DNA of 64,000 bases from Rhodocollybia butyracea (lineage: Eukaryota > Basidiomycota > Agaricomycetes > Agaricales > Omphalotaceae). The notes under the pieces are model-generated. The model saw only the letters and a list, made by a program, of their open reading frames with translations. It had not been told where the DNA came from and did no database searches. Where the stretch lies: assembly GCA_015501585.1 (NCBI GenBank), contig JADNRY010000028.1, forward strand, positions 338,970 through 402,969, read 5' to 3'. Shown piece by piece: positions 1 to 10,463 of this stretch (positions within the stretch are counted from its first letter, which is position 1; each line of letters opens with the position of its first letter). Position numbers and translations under genes: made by a program.

Positions 1-200
1 TGTTGATTGTACCGCTGAAAAGTAATGTTATCAGCTCGGTCATACTCAATTAGAGTTTCGATCTCATTAAACTCATGTTGAAAAGAAAAACCTGGGACGC
101 ACATTATCCCCGTGGTAGTATGCGAGAACCTCAGCAAGAGCCGCCCATCTTTGTCTTTACTGATGAGATGACGAGCAGAAAGTTCCGGCCAGCATGAACT
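1..200. repeat. diverged dispersed repeat, copy 1
   Basis: This segment shares several blocks in the same order with 7355-7830: 'gatctcattaaactcat', 'gtggtagtatgcgagaa' and 'tttactgatgaga'. The spacing differs, so the copies are old and carry indels. No coding frame is conserved. It looks like a decayed transposon or an old segmental duplication cut by the window edge. Confidence 0.5.
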
Positions 201-1780
201 AGATGAGCTATACACGGCCAAACCCTCCCTTGCAGCTCGGGCTGAAAAGATCCGGACGTACCGGGTCTGAATTTGATTTCGTGCTGAGGCGCAAAAAATC
301 GAAACTTAGTCGCAAATGGCTGGGTCGTGCGTAGGACATCTTTTTTCTTGCGCTGCTATCGATTGGACCCAGCTGAAGCACTCAGTACGACGTTTGAGTC
401 GCGTGATGAGAATGTTGACTTTTACGAGTCATGATATGGACGTTTCAACTTGTCTTTTTCATCAACGTTCATGGCCCGCAAGCCCGTCATCCAGAATTTC
501 GTCTCTCAAAGCTTCAATTGGCGTTGAACATCTCAAGTACGGCTAATCTTCGATAATCATCAAACTCATCGCTTGCAATATCTTGTAATTTATCTTCAAC
601 TCAATCCTTCAAACGTTCGACCTCTGTAGTCAAGGCAAACTCTCCAACTATGTGTATACCTCAACAAGCTTCTACAGTCTCTAACTTAGGCCTCAAGGCC
701 TCAAACCCTTCAAAGTGACCTTTCTACGTTGGAGCACTAAGTTTTTTTACAGTCGCCTCAATCATAGTCTATATCAGTATAAGGTTCGTTGTTTCTCCTT
801 CGCTCGAGCTCAAGTAGTTCTGACGTGCTTTTTTAGAATGTATGTTTACTTCAAATTAAGAATTGTTACTATTGACCTTGCAACCATACTTGTAGTAACA
901 ATGTATACTAGAGTAGTGAGGAAATGAAAGCATTGTGAACAAACAAAGGGGAGAACCGGAAAGCATCGGAACTGTCGGGAATGCAGGAAGCGGTGAGTCA
1001 GCTTTGATGCTCAGGACAAATTAGTTGAACCTGAGCTCAAAGGGCACCGGTTGCACTTCAATACGTTCCTATAGATTTTAGACTTAGCTCCAGTTATTTT
1101 GTACTGGGGATCAACGGCGCTGGGACGCTGGGCGGACCTCAGGCGAATAGGATGGCTTGCCTGTGTATTTGGAGAACCGATGAGTGGATTTCTCCAGATC
1201 TCGCCATGCATGCTATTGGTTACTATGCCAGTACCCGGGACTGATTTGATCCAACTTCTGGAAATTTAAATCACTCTGCTGGTCAGAGTAGGCACTAAAA
1301 TCTCGCTCCATTTGATATTGTTCTTTCGAGTTCTAAACCTCTCCCCCTCGCACACTTCATCATCACTGCAATGCGCTTCGCTGTTTCCTACATCAATTCG
1401 ACGTCCATCATCCAAACCTGTCGAAGTAATCCAGCCTCATCGCACCGTCCGATTCCACTGAAATTCACCATATATGTGCATACAACTAGTATCACACTGC
1501 TGCTCAAGTTTCGTGGACAAAGGATCTTTTCTCTTGTCAGCGTGAAAAACGACGACAACATTTGCTGCTTCGCACTAGCCACAGATTCCGTACCAGCCCG
1601 CTGCCGGACAACCACACTTTAGTGTCGATTGCCCGAGGTTGAGACGGCGTCAGGTTCACGTTGCTTTTGCTGTGTGAGTTGGGCTTTAAAAGCAAGAAGA
1701 ATACTTAACCATTTATGATGCCCCATTATATGAACACATAGTCTTGCAGGTAGATACTTTTAATCTCTTTCAATTTAGCT
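201..1780. other. no supported gene
   Basis: Only short ORFs of 66-83 codons occur here, without recognisable motifs and often overlapping on both strands (for example 1371-1622 plus and 1388-1615 minus). I see no splice-consistent gene, tRNA or repeat. It looks like intergenic or decayed repeat DNA. Confidence 0.5.
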
Positions 1781-1799
1781 TTGATTCCTGTACTCTTGG

Positions 1800-1973
1800 T
1801 CTCTCTTGTGGCTCACGGATCTACCGCTACCAAAGCGTAGTGAGCTCGTCCGGACACCCGAGAGTTGGCCCCGAGACGATGATGTACATAGATAGATACA
1901 TCAGGTAGCTTCTCGGATCCCGGCGTATCAGCACTTGGTCCCAAGCCGGTAATAAACCTAACCTAACCTAACC
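1800..1973 (+). mobile_element. possible 3' tail of a non-LTR retrotransposon
   Basis: A GC-rich stretch ends in '...cccaagccggtaataaa' followed by about three and a half units of the pentamer ccTAA (near 1955-1973). A short tandem tail after a structured 3' end is typical of 5'-truncated LINE copies. No reverse transcriptase frame remains and I found no target-site duplication, so this is a suggestion only. A telomeric origin is unlikely because the array is so short. Confidence 0.3.
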
Positions 1974-2274
1974 AGTGTAATCCTCAGTACTGTTGCTCAT
2001 TTTGACATGAAAACAATAAGGTTGCGTGCGCGCCAACAGCTCTGGTTTCTACTTAGCTTAATAGATTGGGCTAGCTGTGTATATCGCTCTAAAATATTAT
2101 AAACCAGGAGTGTACTGAGTGCTTTCGGCGGCTCTGGGAGAGCGCAGCCTGGACAACAAAAAGTCATGGAGCCTTATTGCTGCAGTATTACAACCTGGCA
2201 ATACATCTTAAAATCAAATTTGAACCCTGTTTCTGTTACTATGTATCCGGCTTGAGTGAATTTCACTAGATCTT

Positions 2275-2527
2275 TATAACGCGCCCTATGGGCAAAGTCC
2301 TTAAGAACACCGGTGAACACGACAAATAGGATACTATTGTGTGTACGACGGTGTAAAAGACTAACTAGACTCTTAAGTAATCGTACGATACTTATAGTAA
2401 CGGATTTATTATATAATTAATAATAAATAGAAAGATAAGATAGACCATTTGGTCTATCGGCGGTGTCTAGGATGACCGTATCGCCGGATACGGTCAGTGG
2501 TGATTATGGAGAGGCGGAGGCGTTACA
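2275..2527 (-). repeat. 3' LTR of gag-only gypsy-like element
   Basis: This is a 253-bp direct repeat of 5368-5620. Read on the minus strand it begins TGTAACGCC. It is bounded outside by ATCTT and inside by the polypurine tract at 2528-2541. Confidence 0.9.
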
Positions 2528-2541
2528 CCCTCCCCCACCAG
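2528..2541 (-). promoter_or_regulatory. polypurine tract
   Basis: On the minus strand the sequence reads ctggtgggggaggg directly before the 3' LTR, the expected place for the plus-strand DNA primer of an LTR retrotransposon. It fixes the element's orientation as minus. Confidence 0.75.
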
Positions 2542-2868
2542 ATTAACATCAGGGATGTGAATCGAAAATGGTAATGACATCATCACCATCCAAACCATTT
2601 CTAATTTGGTTTAACATAGAATGATCCCGCATCAAGTACGGGATTTAATTGATGCGGCGCATCAGATTTTCGGACTTGTCCGAATCAAACGATAGTGGGG
2701 CGTACCACTAGAGCATGATTTGATTCGGAAATGTCCGAATGTTCAACGCGCAGACTCGGAAGTTTCCGAGTATTGCTTAATGAGGATTCTCAGTGAGAAT
2801 CCGGGCTGAGGATAAGTAGTGATGCCCAGGTAAGGCATATTACCTGGGCGTCGGAATAAACCAATAAA

Positions 2869-4617
2869 TCATTCGGAAGGTTTATCCTTTCCGATACTTA
2901 AGGAGGTGTCCTCCTCGATTGGCTCAAGAACATTTTTAATGTTCTCAGTGTCCGACTCATCAGGGTGTTCTGATGATTCAAGTTCATCGTCTCTATTCCT
3001 AGAAGAGACATAATATTTAGTGAGGGCCGTGTGGTCCTCAATGCGTGTGACGGCTCTGACCATCACTTCTAATTTGGCATACTCCAGAACGATCCCCTCG
3101 TTCGTGAGTTGCCTGATAATATTGGAGGGTAATCCCTCAATGAACCGTTTCCGCATTGTTGCATCATCCGGTGTTTGGAGCATCCGTGATGCCCATCGTG
3201 TAAGTGAGGAATAATAATCCCTCACACCTGTATTGGGTGAATACTCAATAAGGTCAAACTGCCGTGCAGCTTGATGAATGGTTGTTGCTTGGATGCAACG
3301 ATCAAAGACACCAATGATGGCACCTTCAAATGTCCACTTAAGGACAGTGCAGTGTATACCAGCGACTTCGTCGTTATACCAGTCAAGGGCTTTGCCCTTT
3401 AGAAACATGCCAAGCACGGCAGTCCGTGTAGCATCGTAATCGTCACCACACATGCGGTTGACTACCATCCATTGGAGAAGTGACATTAGCCACCGCTCGA
3501 AGACATCGACATCTGGAGATCCGTCATAGACCTCCGGAGGTGGAACTTTAAGAGCTTTACGGCTCTCAATGGGAGGGATAGGATTCCCTACCTTATCTCG
3601 AATTTGTTTACGGTACACTTTGTGTACCTTGTGTTTCCATTGGGAATGACGTTCGTCGTCACCTGTTGTTTCTCGCATCTTAGATGCAAGTGAACGCAGT
3701 ATTTTACGGCGCTCATTAGGAGTAATTTTACCCTTACGGGTAGCAAATTTGTCTAGCCAAGAGGCATCAGACGAAGAGTCAGTTTTTGACTTGGTATCAC
3801 TAGAGTCAGATGATTCATCCGACCATGGCCTGCGTTTGCGGCCTTTGGATTTAGCACTCTTGTGCTTCCTCCCCCCTTCACGGGATTTTTTGCTAGGCGC
3901 TTTCGTTCCGGCATTATTGCTTGGTCCTGGAAAGGACTCAGCGGGTGGAATGTAAAATCGATCCCAGATTTCTCTGGGAGTAGTCAATTTGTCAACGGGT
4001 ATTCCGTCGACATTATATCCCACCATTTGGTCGGGAAGCCCAGATGGCGCAAATCTGAAATCTCGGAGACTGGCATTATGTTGGCGTTGAATCGCTATGC
4101 GACTCACCCAATCTTTAGCTACTCCCAACGGAAGCGGCTGTGGTTGCAACTCGGCCGATACCATTGGTACTGGCATTGAACTTGGCTCTGGCGCATTGCT
4201 GGACGGCAATTTGGGCAGTCTTACGGTAGTGTGTACTACCGGAGGGGCAACACTTTGTGTCGCCGGGGCGATGGATATGGTAGTAGGAACTACCGGAAGG
4301 GTACCGTGTTGCGGTCCCATACTGGAATGATTTCCAGTAGTGTTTGGTACAACTACTGGAGGTGTAATAATATTGGGTACCATTGGCGCCCTTGCAGTAG
4401 GGAAGTACATTGTACTTTCCTGTGGTGGTATTGCTACTACCTGATTGAAGTTACGAGGTAACTTTGGTTCACTTTTAATGTTCACCGTGCTTTGTGGTGA
4501 GCAAGATTTGGTCACCAGTAATGGCCTGGGACCTCGCAGTGTCAGAGACGCTGCCTCTGCATTGGGACTCTGTCTCATGCGGGATGTGTAGATGGGTGTC
4601 GGTATAGTTACTGACAC
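2869..4617 (-). CDS. Gag-like protein of gypsy-type element (582 aa)
   Basis: This is the main ORF of the element. The N-terminal half (about residues 1-230) is low-complexity, rich in Pro, Thr and Val. A basic Ser/Lys-rich stretch follows (about 235-290, with KKSREGGRKHK). The C-terminal half looks like a Ty3/gypsy Gag core: a block 'FERWLMSLLQWM', then 'GKALDWYNDEV' and 'RDYYSSLTRWASRM'. I see no CCHC zinc knuckle and no protease motif. Known Gag proteins build the particle that packages element RNA; that role is inferred here. The start lies 10 bp upstream of the end of the preceding ORF, in another frame, so it may be made by reinitiation or frameshifting, or the two ORFs may once have been one. 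Confidence 0.75.
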   Translation of the reverse strand: MSVTIPTPIYTSRMRQSPNAEAASLTLRGPRPLLVTKSCSPQSTVNIKSEPKLPRNFNQVVAIPPQESTMYFPTARAPMVPNIITPPVVVPNTTGNHSSMGPQHGTLPVVPTTISIAPATQSVAPPVVHTTVRLPKLPSSNAPEPSSMPVPMVSAELQPQPLPLGVAKDWVSRIAIQRQHNASLRDFRFAPSGLPDQMVGYNVDGIPVDKLTTPREIWDRFYIPPAESFPGPSNNAGTKAPSKKSREGGRKHKSAKSKGRKRRPWSDESSDSSDTKSKTDSSSDASWLDKFATRKGKITPNERRKILRSLASKMRETTGDDERHSQWKHKVHKVYRKQIRDKVGNPIPPIESRKALKVPPPEVYDGSPDVDVFERWLMSLLQWMVVNRMCGDDYDATRTAVLGMFLKGKALDWYNDEVAGIHCTVLKWTFEGAIIGVFDRCIQATTIHQAARQFDLIEYSPNTGVRDYYSSLTRWASRMLQTPDDATMRKRFIEGLPSNIIRQLTNEGIVLEYAKLEVMVRAVTRIEDHTALTKYYVSSRNRDDELESSEHPDESDTENIKNVLEPIEEDTSLSIGKDKPSE

Positions 4618-5033
4618 TGGTGCGTATTCCTGTCGGAATACAGGAACATGACGGGTGACTTGGTCATCCCTTGTGAATACTGTTCGTCCAACAGTGATTG
4701 TTGGACTGACGGTGCCTTGGGCACAGTCTCACACCATTGGCGTACCGAGTTGTTTGCCTCGGTAGGAACAGATGGTGCTGCATTGTGCAATACCGGCGGT
4801 GTGACGGCAGGCCGTCTCAGTGTGGGTGCAGCAATAGTGATTCTATTGCTGTTTCTCGATGAAGAAGATCTTTCTTCATTAGATTGGATGCTAGATGCAT
4901 CCCATTTCTCAGTTATATTGAGAATACGATTGAGTACTTGCGTACTCTTGTCAAGTGATGCCGCTACATCTCGTAGCGCAGAAGAAATCTCACTTAAACC
5001 CTCTCGGGTTGGCCGTTTCTTACAAATAGTCAT
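4608..5033 (-). CDS. upstream ORF of gypsy-like element (141 aa)
   Basis: First ORF after the 5' LTR. It overlaps the start of the 582-aa Gag ORF by 10 bp in a different frame. Residues about 10-50 ('EISSALRDVAASLDKSTQVL') look like an amphipathic helix or coiled coil; the rest is Ser/Pro/Thr-rich, like the start of the next ORF. That similarity suggests one longer Gag N-terminus split by a one- or two-base change. A separate reading frame expressed before Gag is the alternative. I do not recognise a domain. Confidence 0.5.
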   Translation of the reverse strand: MTICKKRPTREGLSEISSALRDVAASLDKSTQVLNRILNITEKWDASSIQSNEERSSSSRNSNRITIAAPTLRRPAVTPPVLHNAAPSVPTEANNSVRQWCETVPKAPSVQQSLLDEQYSQGMTKSPVMFLYSDRNTHQCQ

Positions 5034-5367
5034 AGACTGTTCATTAGGTGGACTCTTGTCCTGCCTGTAGTGCTGTCTTTCAGACGCACGTATGGAATGA
5101 GTCGCTGATGCGACTGAATAGATTGAGTGTGGTGACGAATGGAAGGTGCGCGATTGCGCACACTCTGATATGACTTCTCTGATTGATTTTGAGAGGTCAT
5201 AGGGACAGTGAATGATATAGCGGGAAGGAAAAATGGAGCAGGTTTGTATAGATTGTGTAGCGAGTTGGAATAATGGTTGTTATACTTGGTAGTATAACTG
5301 TTTTTAGCTTGTTAAACTAATAGCTTGTGTTATTCACACAATAGTAATTTTTTGATGTTCAAAAAAG

Positions 5368-5620
5368 TATAACGCGCCCTATGGGCAAAGTCCTTAAGAA
5401 CACTGGTGAACACGACAAATAGGATACTATTGTGTGTACGACGGTGTAAAAGACTAACTAGACTCTTAAGTAATTGTACGATACTTATAGTAACGGATTT
5501 ATTATATAATTAATAATAAATAGAATGATAAGATAGACCATTTGGTCTATCGGCAGTGTCTAGGATGACCGTATCGCCGGATACGGTCAGTGGTGATTAT
5601 GGAGAGGCGGAGGCGTTACA
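5368..5620 (-). repeat. 5' LTR of gag-only gypsy-like element
   Basis: 253-bp partner of 2275-2527, expected to hold the promoter for minus-strand transcription. Just inside it the minus strand reads cttttttgaacatc. No standard tRNA-complementary primer site follows, but a similar leader (ctttttt-ag-a) follows the 5' LTRs of the two compact elements at 8907 and 48677. Confidence 0.9.
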
Positions 5621-6161
5621 ATCTTGCCACGCATGCTATGAGATGCTATGCTATGCTATACAAGAGTTATTGTGCCAAGACCTTATCTGGGCTTATCTGG
5701 TTTTGTCCAATGTACTGGCTTGTACTGGTTTCTACGGGACAGATTCTGACAGATTTTTGTCAAACGATGTCCAATACACAGTGGCAATAGCCGATGAAGA
5801 TACATTTAACCAGCCTGGATATAGGTGGATGCCGTGCAAACAAATCTCCAATACTGCTGGTACAGTTTCCCCCACGATGCAGAGCGTCACCCAATATTCT
5901 AAAAGCCGTACTATCCTTGGATGCACTCCATTTTCCTTTTACTTGTCTTCATTGCATCTGTTGCACATGCATTGCCCACAACCCGTATGCCTTCAAGTTG
6001 GCAAGCATTTACAACACCCGAGACCCAGGAGGTATGTATGCCTTGGAATGCAATCACGGATTACTCATTCAAACAACATTTGTAAAGGTAATCACCTACT
6101 TTGTGAACGGTAAAGATGTTCCTATCGGCAGGAACAATGTGGGTCTATATGATAGAGACAG

Positions 6162-7165
6162 GTGGCATCGGAAGCTTACGCTGTGCAACATTGGGTTCTC
6201 AATGTATTTGCACTCGTCCTCGATTCTTTGTCTCTAGGGGACATTACAGGACCCACTTTCAGCCCCGAAAACTTCTGTTATACCAATAAGATGGCTGGAA
6301 ATGACCCCTCCCAAATGGTTTTCATTCGTTTCATGGTTGGCAAAGCTTGCAAATCAAAATATTACGCTTGGATGGCTTATGGGAGCGATGGGGAGTATGG
6401 GGCATTAATATATGCCTCGGTCATGCAGGTTGTTGAGAATACAAAGCTTCAGGAGCTTGCGCATTTGACGAATATGAAGGATAAAGAACAAAAAGAGTGG
6501 AGTTCCCTTGATAGAAAGTTCAGGTCCAAGATGATGGCTATGAAGGACATGATTTTTGTTTTGAAAGAGGAGGGTTGGATCCATGCTCCAGGTGTATGTC
6601 GTTCATGTATGCATTTAGCCCATTCACTCAAATAATTTTCTCAGGGGGAGAGCTCCCAGTTCAAGCTATCTTTTGTGACAGAAAAAGGCAATGACATGAC
6701 TGTGGTGCTGGGGAAATTATCTACTAAAATCATTGATGACACTAAAGCCATGAAATCTATGACTCAGAGGATACTAGACACCATGCATAACCCATCTCTA
6801 CTCCATCTGCAACCTGGACCTCTCCTGTGGAACGACTGTACTGTCTTCGATTCCGTTTGGATGTCTGGAAAGGGCAAAAAGAATTCTGGAATGGGTGCCC
6901 CCCAATGGCTTTCATCCGGCTTGAAAGAGGAGTTTGAAGAGTTTCGGTGGCCTACGCTTGGATTGTGCACTGCGGGCACAATGGGAAGTCTCTGTGTGCT
7001 TTAATTATGACAAAGGACGGTAGTGCTATTCAGGAGCTTGTGCGTGTGATGGATAACAATAATGAAAAGGAGTGGACAGCACTTAATGCTAGGTTTCGGG
7101 ACAGAGCACTCTTCTTGGAAAAACTACCCTTCAAACCGGTCACACATGCGTTGTTGATATCATGA
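6162..7165 (+). pseudogene. decayed gene with a tandemly repeated unknown domain
   Basis: Two adjacent coding stretches resemble each other. Unit 1 (6162-6635) has 'VFIRFMVGKACKSKYYAWM', then ALI and 'QKEWSSLDRKFRSKM'. Unit 2 (about 6675-7165, two frames) has AFIRLERGV, AYAWIVHCGHNG, CALIMT, 'AIQELVRVMDNNNEKEW' and ALNARFRDRA. So a domain of about 100 residues, F-I-R...YAW...G..G...ALI...QEL...EKEW..L..RFR, occurs twice. Unit 2 carries an in-frame TGA at 6935-6937 unless an intron removes it. I do not recognise the domain. No clear start or promoter is visible; the 5' part may have been separated by the retrotransposon ending at 5620. Confidence 0.45.
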
Positions 7166-7354
7166 AGGTTTTTGTTTGAATAATAAAAAGCACCCTTCCA
7201 AGTGAAGTAACTGTAAGATATATAGGGATATGACTGATGTTTGAAGTCACTCACCAATGATCCTCATTCGTTTATGATTTCTTGATGCTGCAGAAAACTA
7301 TTTCTGTCATACATTGGCCATGACTAGCCATACCGTTAATGACTGGTAAATTTG

Positions 7355-7830
7355 CATCACTGAAAAGCACGGTTACTGGTTTGATCATAGTCGGAGTTGG
7401 AGGCAGATTTGATCTCATTAAACTCATATGGAATTCAAGAATCATCTTCACTAAGCTAGCCTTTACACTATTTTAGAGGCCCGCTACCATCTCTGTCCCA
7501 GCCTTGCAGTCTACCTTCTCTTCAGGAGTTGAGCTCACTGTGTACAGGGACCGGCCGTTTCCTTTACTTTCCTTTACGGGACCGCAGGCGGCTATGTACT
7601 ACTGTATTATGGGCCGTGTATATCTATTATCTATCTATCTATCTTCAAGTCAAAATGTAACATTTTAGATCCTAGTAGAACAAAGAAAAACCCAATTACC
7701 ATTTCTGTGGTAGTATGCGAGAATCTCAAGGGCTTTCTCATCTTTTCCTTTACTGCTTGGCCTTTACTGATGAGATAACGAGGAGATTCCAGGACAGCAA
7801 AGTTTGGAGAACCGACGGTAGACCTTGTAG
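7355..7830. repeat. diverged dispersed repeat, copy 2
   Basis: Carries the same ordered blocks as 1-200 ('gatctcattaaactcat', 'gtggtagtatgcgagaa', 'tttactgatgaga') but is longer. An unrelated insertion lies between the blocks, including a short (TATC)n microsatellite at about 7619-7642. There is no conserved coding frame. Confidence 0.5.
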
Positions 7831-7839
7831 ACCCGGAGC

Positions 7840-8900
7840 CCACACATGAGCCATCCTCGTAGTTCTTGTGGAGAATAGAGTGGGTACTGTATGAGTTGCT
7901 GCTTCAGGGCATGGGAGGTGATAGCTTTCTCTAGAGGTACTGTACTCTTGCAAATTGAACTTGAATTCCTCCTCAATATCTTTTGTTCAACTGGTACTTG
8001 CTTTTCCACAATAAAGAAGATTGTTCATTCAAAATACTGTATTCTATTCTGGAACCAGATTTGAGGCGACTTGTTAGATTTTGACAAAGAAGATGCAGCC
8101 TTGATCTACATATCTGCGAAAATGAGGCACGAGCCATGGATGTAACATGAATGATGGCCCCATGAATTCTCACTGGAATCCATATTCTGCGCTGAAAGAA
8201 TTTCAAATTGTAGTTGGCAGCATAGTAAAGGAAGCATGTGGCGCGCACATGATATTGCTGGGTTTTCAAACTACAACCGCATGGTGGCTTGTCGTCATAC
8301 AGAGCTGTGTCAAAAATGACAATACTCAATGTGGAGCCTAAGAGAGCAGAGTTTATCAGTATTCTGAAGGAGTGTGAGTAAAGACTAAGTCGGGGATGGA
8401 CCATGCTGACCTAGTCATAAGATTGAGCAGGATTTCACTGTTGGATCGACAACTAACTAAGGTCTGCCATTAAACAGATGAGCCTATTACTTTCGGGGGA
8501 CCTTGTGTCACCCCAGGCATAAAGTTCTGTCATAGTCTCCCTAGCTTGTAAGTATGTGATATAATCTGTGACAAGATTCAAATGATGAGAGTCAAGTCAA
8601 GTAGAGGAATTCCTGGCGATGCATTTCTGGGGGCATAATTGTCGTTTATATTGGTGCTGAGATATCTTGGTCCCAAAGTCCACCATGGTGTTGTGCATGA
8701 AGCTAAGGATACATCAATAGTAAGGGGGGTGCACTAGTAGTGATAAGGGAAAGGAATTGAAGGAATACAATGGGAAGATTGGTGGGAAGGCCACCGTAAA
8801 TTGAACCTGACTGATCAACACTGCTGTGTCATGGGGCAGACGAGATCCTGGCAAAAGTCCAGTGTAAATTGAAGGCACAGTTTTGGGGAGTTTCAACCTA
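7840..8900. other. no supported gene
   Basis: The longest ORF (7973-8404 minus, 143 codons) has no motif, no intron-consistent neighbour and an irregular composition. I see no repeat boundary until the target duplication at 8902. Confidence 0.5.
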
Positions 8901-8906
8901 TGCACC

Positions 8907-9059
8907 TGTAACGGCTATGGCCCGTCGGCCCCTACCCCCCCTTACATAGTGGTGCCGCTATTACATAATTACAAACCTCTTACCCTCAGATTACCCGTAT
9001 TTCGCCTATTACTGCAATAGAACGAGGTATAGCTTATGTCTGAGGTCTGAGGCCTTACA
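8907..9059 (+). repeat. 5' LTR of compact element copy 1
   Basis: The 153-bp LTR begins TGTAACGGC and ends GGCCTTACA. It shares short blocks with the LTR of copy 2 read on its own strand: TGTAACG, ttacataatta, aatagaacgag and gtctgagg. Confidence 0.9.
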
Positions 9060-9103
9060 CTTTTTTAAGCTATCTTGTCCTGTATAGGACTATTACAGCA
9101 AAT
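9060..9103 (+). promoter_or_regulatory. conserved leader with small hairpin
   Basis: After the 5' LTR comes cttttttaagc, then a perfect short hairpin gtcctgtataggac (9077-9090) and attacagcaa just before the ATG. The same layout occurs in copy 2 (hairpin gtcctattcaggac at 49972-49985), with only the loop changed. Conservation between diverged copies suggests a role in priming, packaging or translation. Confidence 0.6.
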
Positions 9104-10255
9104 ATGTCAGAAATACAGCACAACTCAAGCCATGACACTGTCATGGCTCTGGCCTTCTCTTTTCTCTCTTCTGTTCGCTCTCTGCATCTTCCAGATGCTT
9201 CATCCTCTCCAGTTGTATTGTTTGACCTGTCTTCCCAAGGAATACAAGAACAGCTGCTCAATTTCAAGCAGTACTGGGACCAGGAGGGACTTTCATCTAC
9301 TTGCCAGTCATTGGTGGATGTTGTGGTGAAAACTGTGACTTTGAGGTGTTGTTGGGGTGTAAAGGAACAGGGATTGGATGTAGAGACATGTTTCAGGTGG
9401 ATAGAACAAGTTAGAAGGCTTGGGGAGGATTTCTGCATCAAATCTTCGAAATTTTCACAACCTTCTCCTGCTCCGGCCCTTCCACCATCTCCAATCGCTC
9501 CTCTCGCATTGGTAACACGTCCTACACTCGATTCAGATGCCCCAAAATCGAGTCGATCGTCTACAGTTCTTGGTTTCCCTTTTAAACCCATCTCCCATCC
9601 ACGTGGACCTCGACCGCTCCTTAATGCCTGTTTGTATACACGGCTTTTCAATGTGATCCACTTAGCACAAGAGAGTCTTGAAAAGAACCAAAACCGCTAT
9701 GCCAACCTGATTGCCCATCGCATCAAACCCATGGAAGAACGGGTATCTTCACAAGATGCACCCATACCCCATTCCTCAGTGCTTTCATCACCTCCATTGA
9801 TGCCAGGGCATAATACATTGACTCCAGTGCACTCTACTACATCACTGCCACTCTCTCAACCAACTAGTGATCACCTGCCAAACATGCCAGCACTGGTGTT
9901 CAGTTGTGCAGCTGAGACTCCTGCAGTGTCGAGTCTTCGTAAACAGGTTAAACGTAACCTCCATGGTCCATTCAGTTCACTATTGTTGCGATCGAGCCGC
10001 TGCCACTCATCATGATCAGGTACAGTCACTCCATTGTCTTCACCCACTGGAACTCCCTCTCCCCATGTATGCGCTCCTGGTTTGTGTTCACATTCATGGC
10101 GCTGGAGATCTCCTATATCCTCAGCTACCTCACCATCTCGCTCTGGACTTTCATTCAGTGTCCAGAGACTGCAACAATTTTCACAGGACATATGTTCATC
10201 TTCTGCGCTTATGGAAATTTCCAAAATCCTTCAACGTACACTACCCATTAGATAA
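9104..10255 (+). pseudogene. unknown retrotransposon protein, stop-interrupted (383 codons)
   Basis: An ORF of 303 codons from ATG at 9104 ends at TGA 10013-10015, but the same frame continues to 10255 with sequence still homologous to copy 2. Shared blocks include QHNSSHD.VMALA.SFLS near the N-terminus, LRCCW.VKE at about 80-90, a Pro/Ser-rich linker (about 120-270), and past the stop CSHSWRWRS, SSSALMEI and RTLPIR. The N-terminal 115 residues look helical and globular. It has no CCHC knuckle, D[ST]G or YxDD motif. As the only product it may be a very diverged Gag, but that is inference. The intact ancestor would be about 380 residues. Confidence 0.7.
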
Positions 10256-10463
10256 CTGTATGTTTCCCTTTCATGTTTTCAATTTCCCCATCTTCCTCTC
10301 TCCCCTTCCTCTTTCTTTCTCTATAAGATGGACCTGTGGGGTCAATCTGGGGGGAATGTGGGGGCCTTCGCCATTTTGGATTTCACACTTTTGGAATTTT
10401 TTTTTCTCATTTTCCATCCTTATTCTGATAAAATTGGGCTGTGGGTTCAATTTGGGGGGAATG

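Larger units (their letters stand above)
2275..5620 (-). mobile_element. gag-only Ty3/gypsy-like LTR retrotransposon
   Basis: A complete non-autonomous LTR element. It has two 253-bp LTRs (2275-2527 and 5368-5620) with about four differences by eye, and a 5-bp target duplication ATCTT at 2270-2274 and 5621-5625. On the minus strand the LTR runs from TGTAACGCC to TTATA, and a purine tract (ggtgggggaggg) lies just inside the 3' LTR. Only two overlapping ORFs lie inside; there is no protease, reverse transcriptase, RNase H or integrase. Movement would need Pol from a related element elsewhere. Few LTR differences suggest a fairly recent insertion. Confidence 0.9.

Noticed and set aside
1955..1973. 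CCTAA repeats as telomeric or subtelomeric array
   Set aside because: Fewer than four units and no adjacent telomere-type DNA; a retrotransposon tail is simpler.
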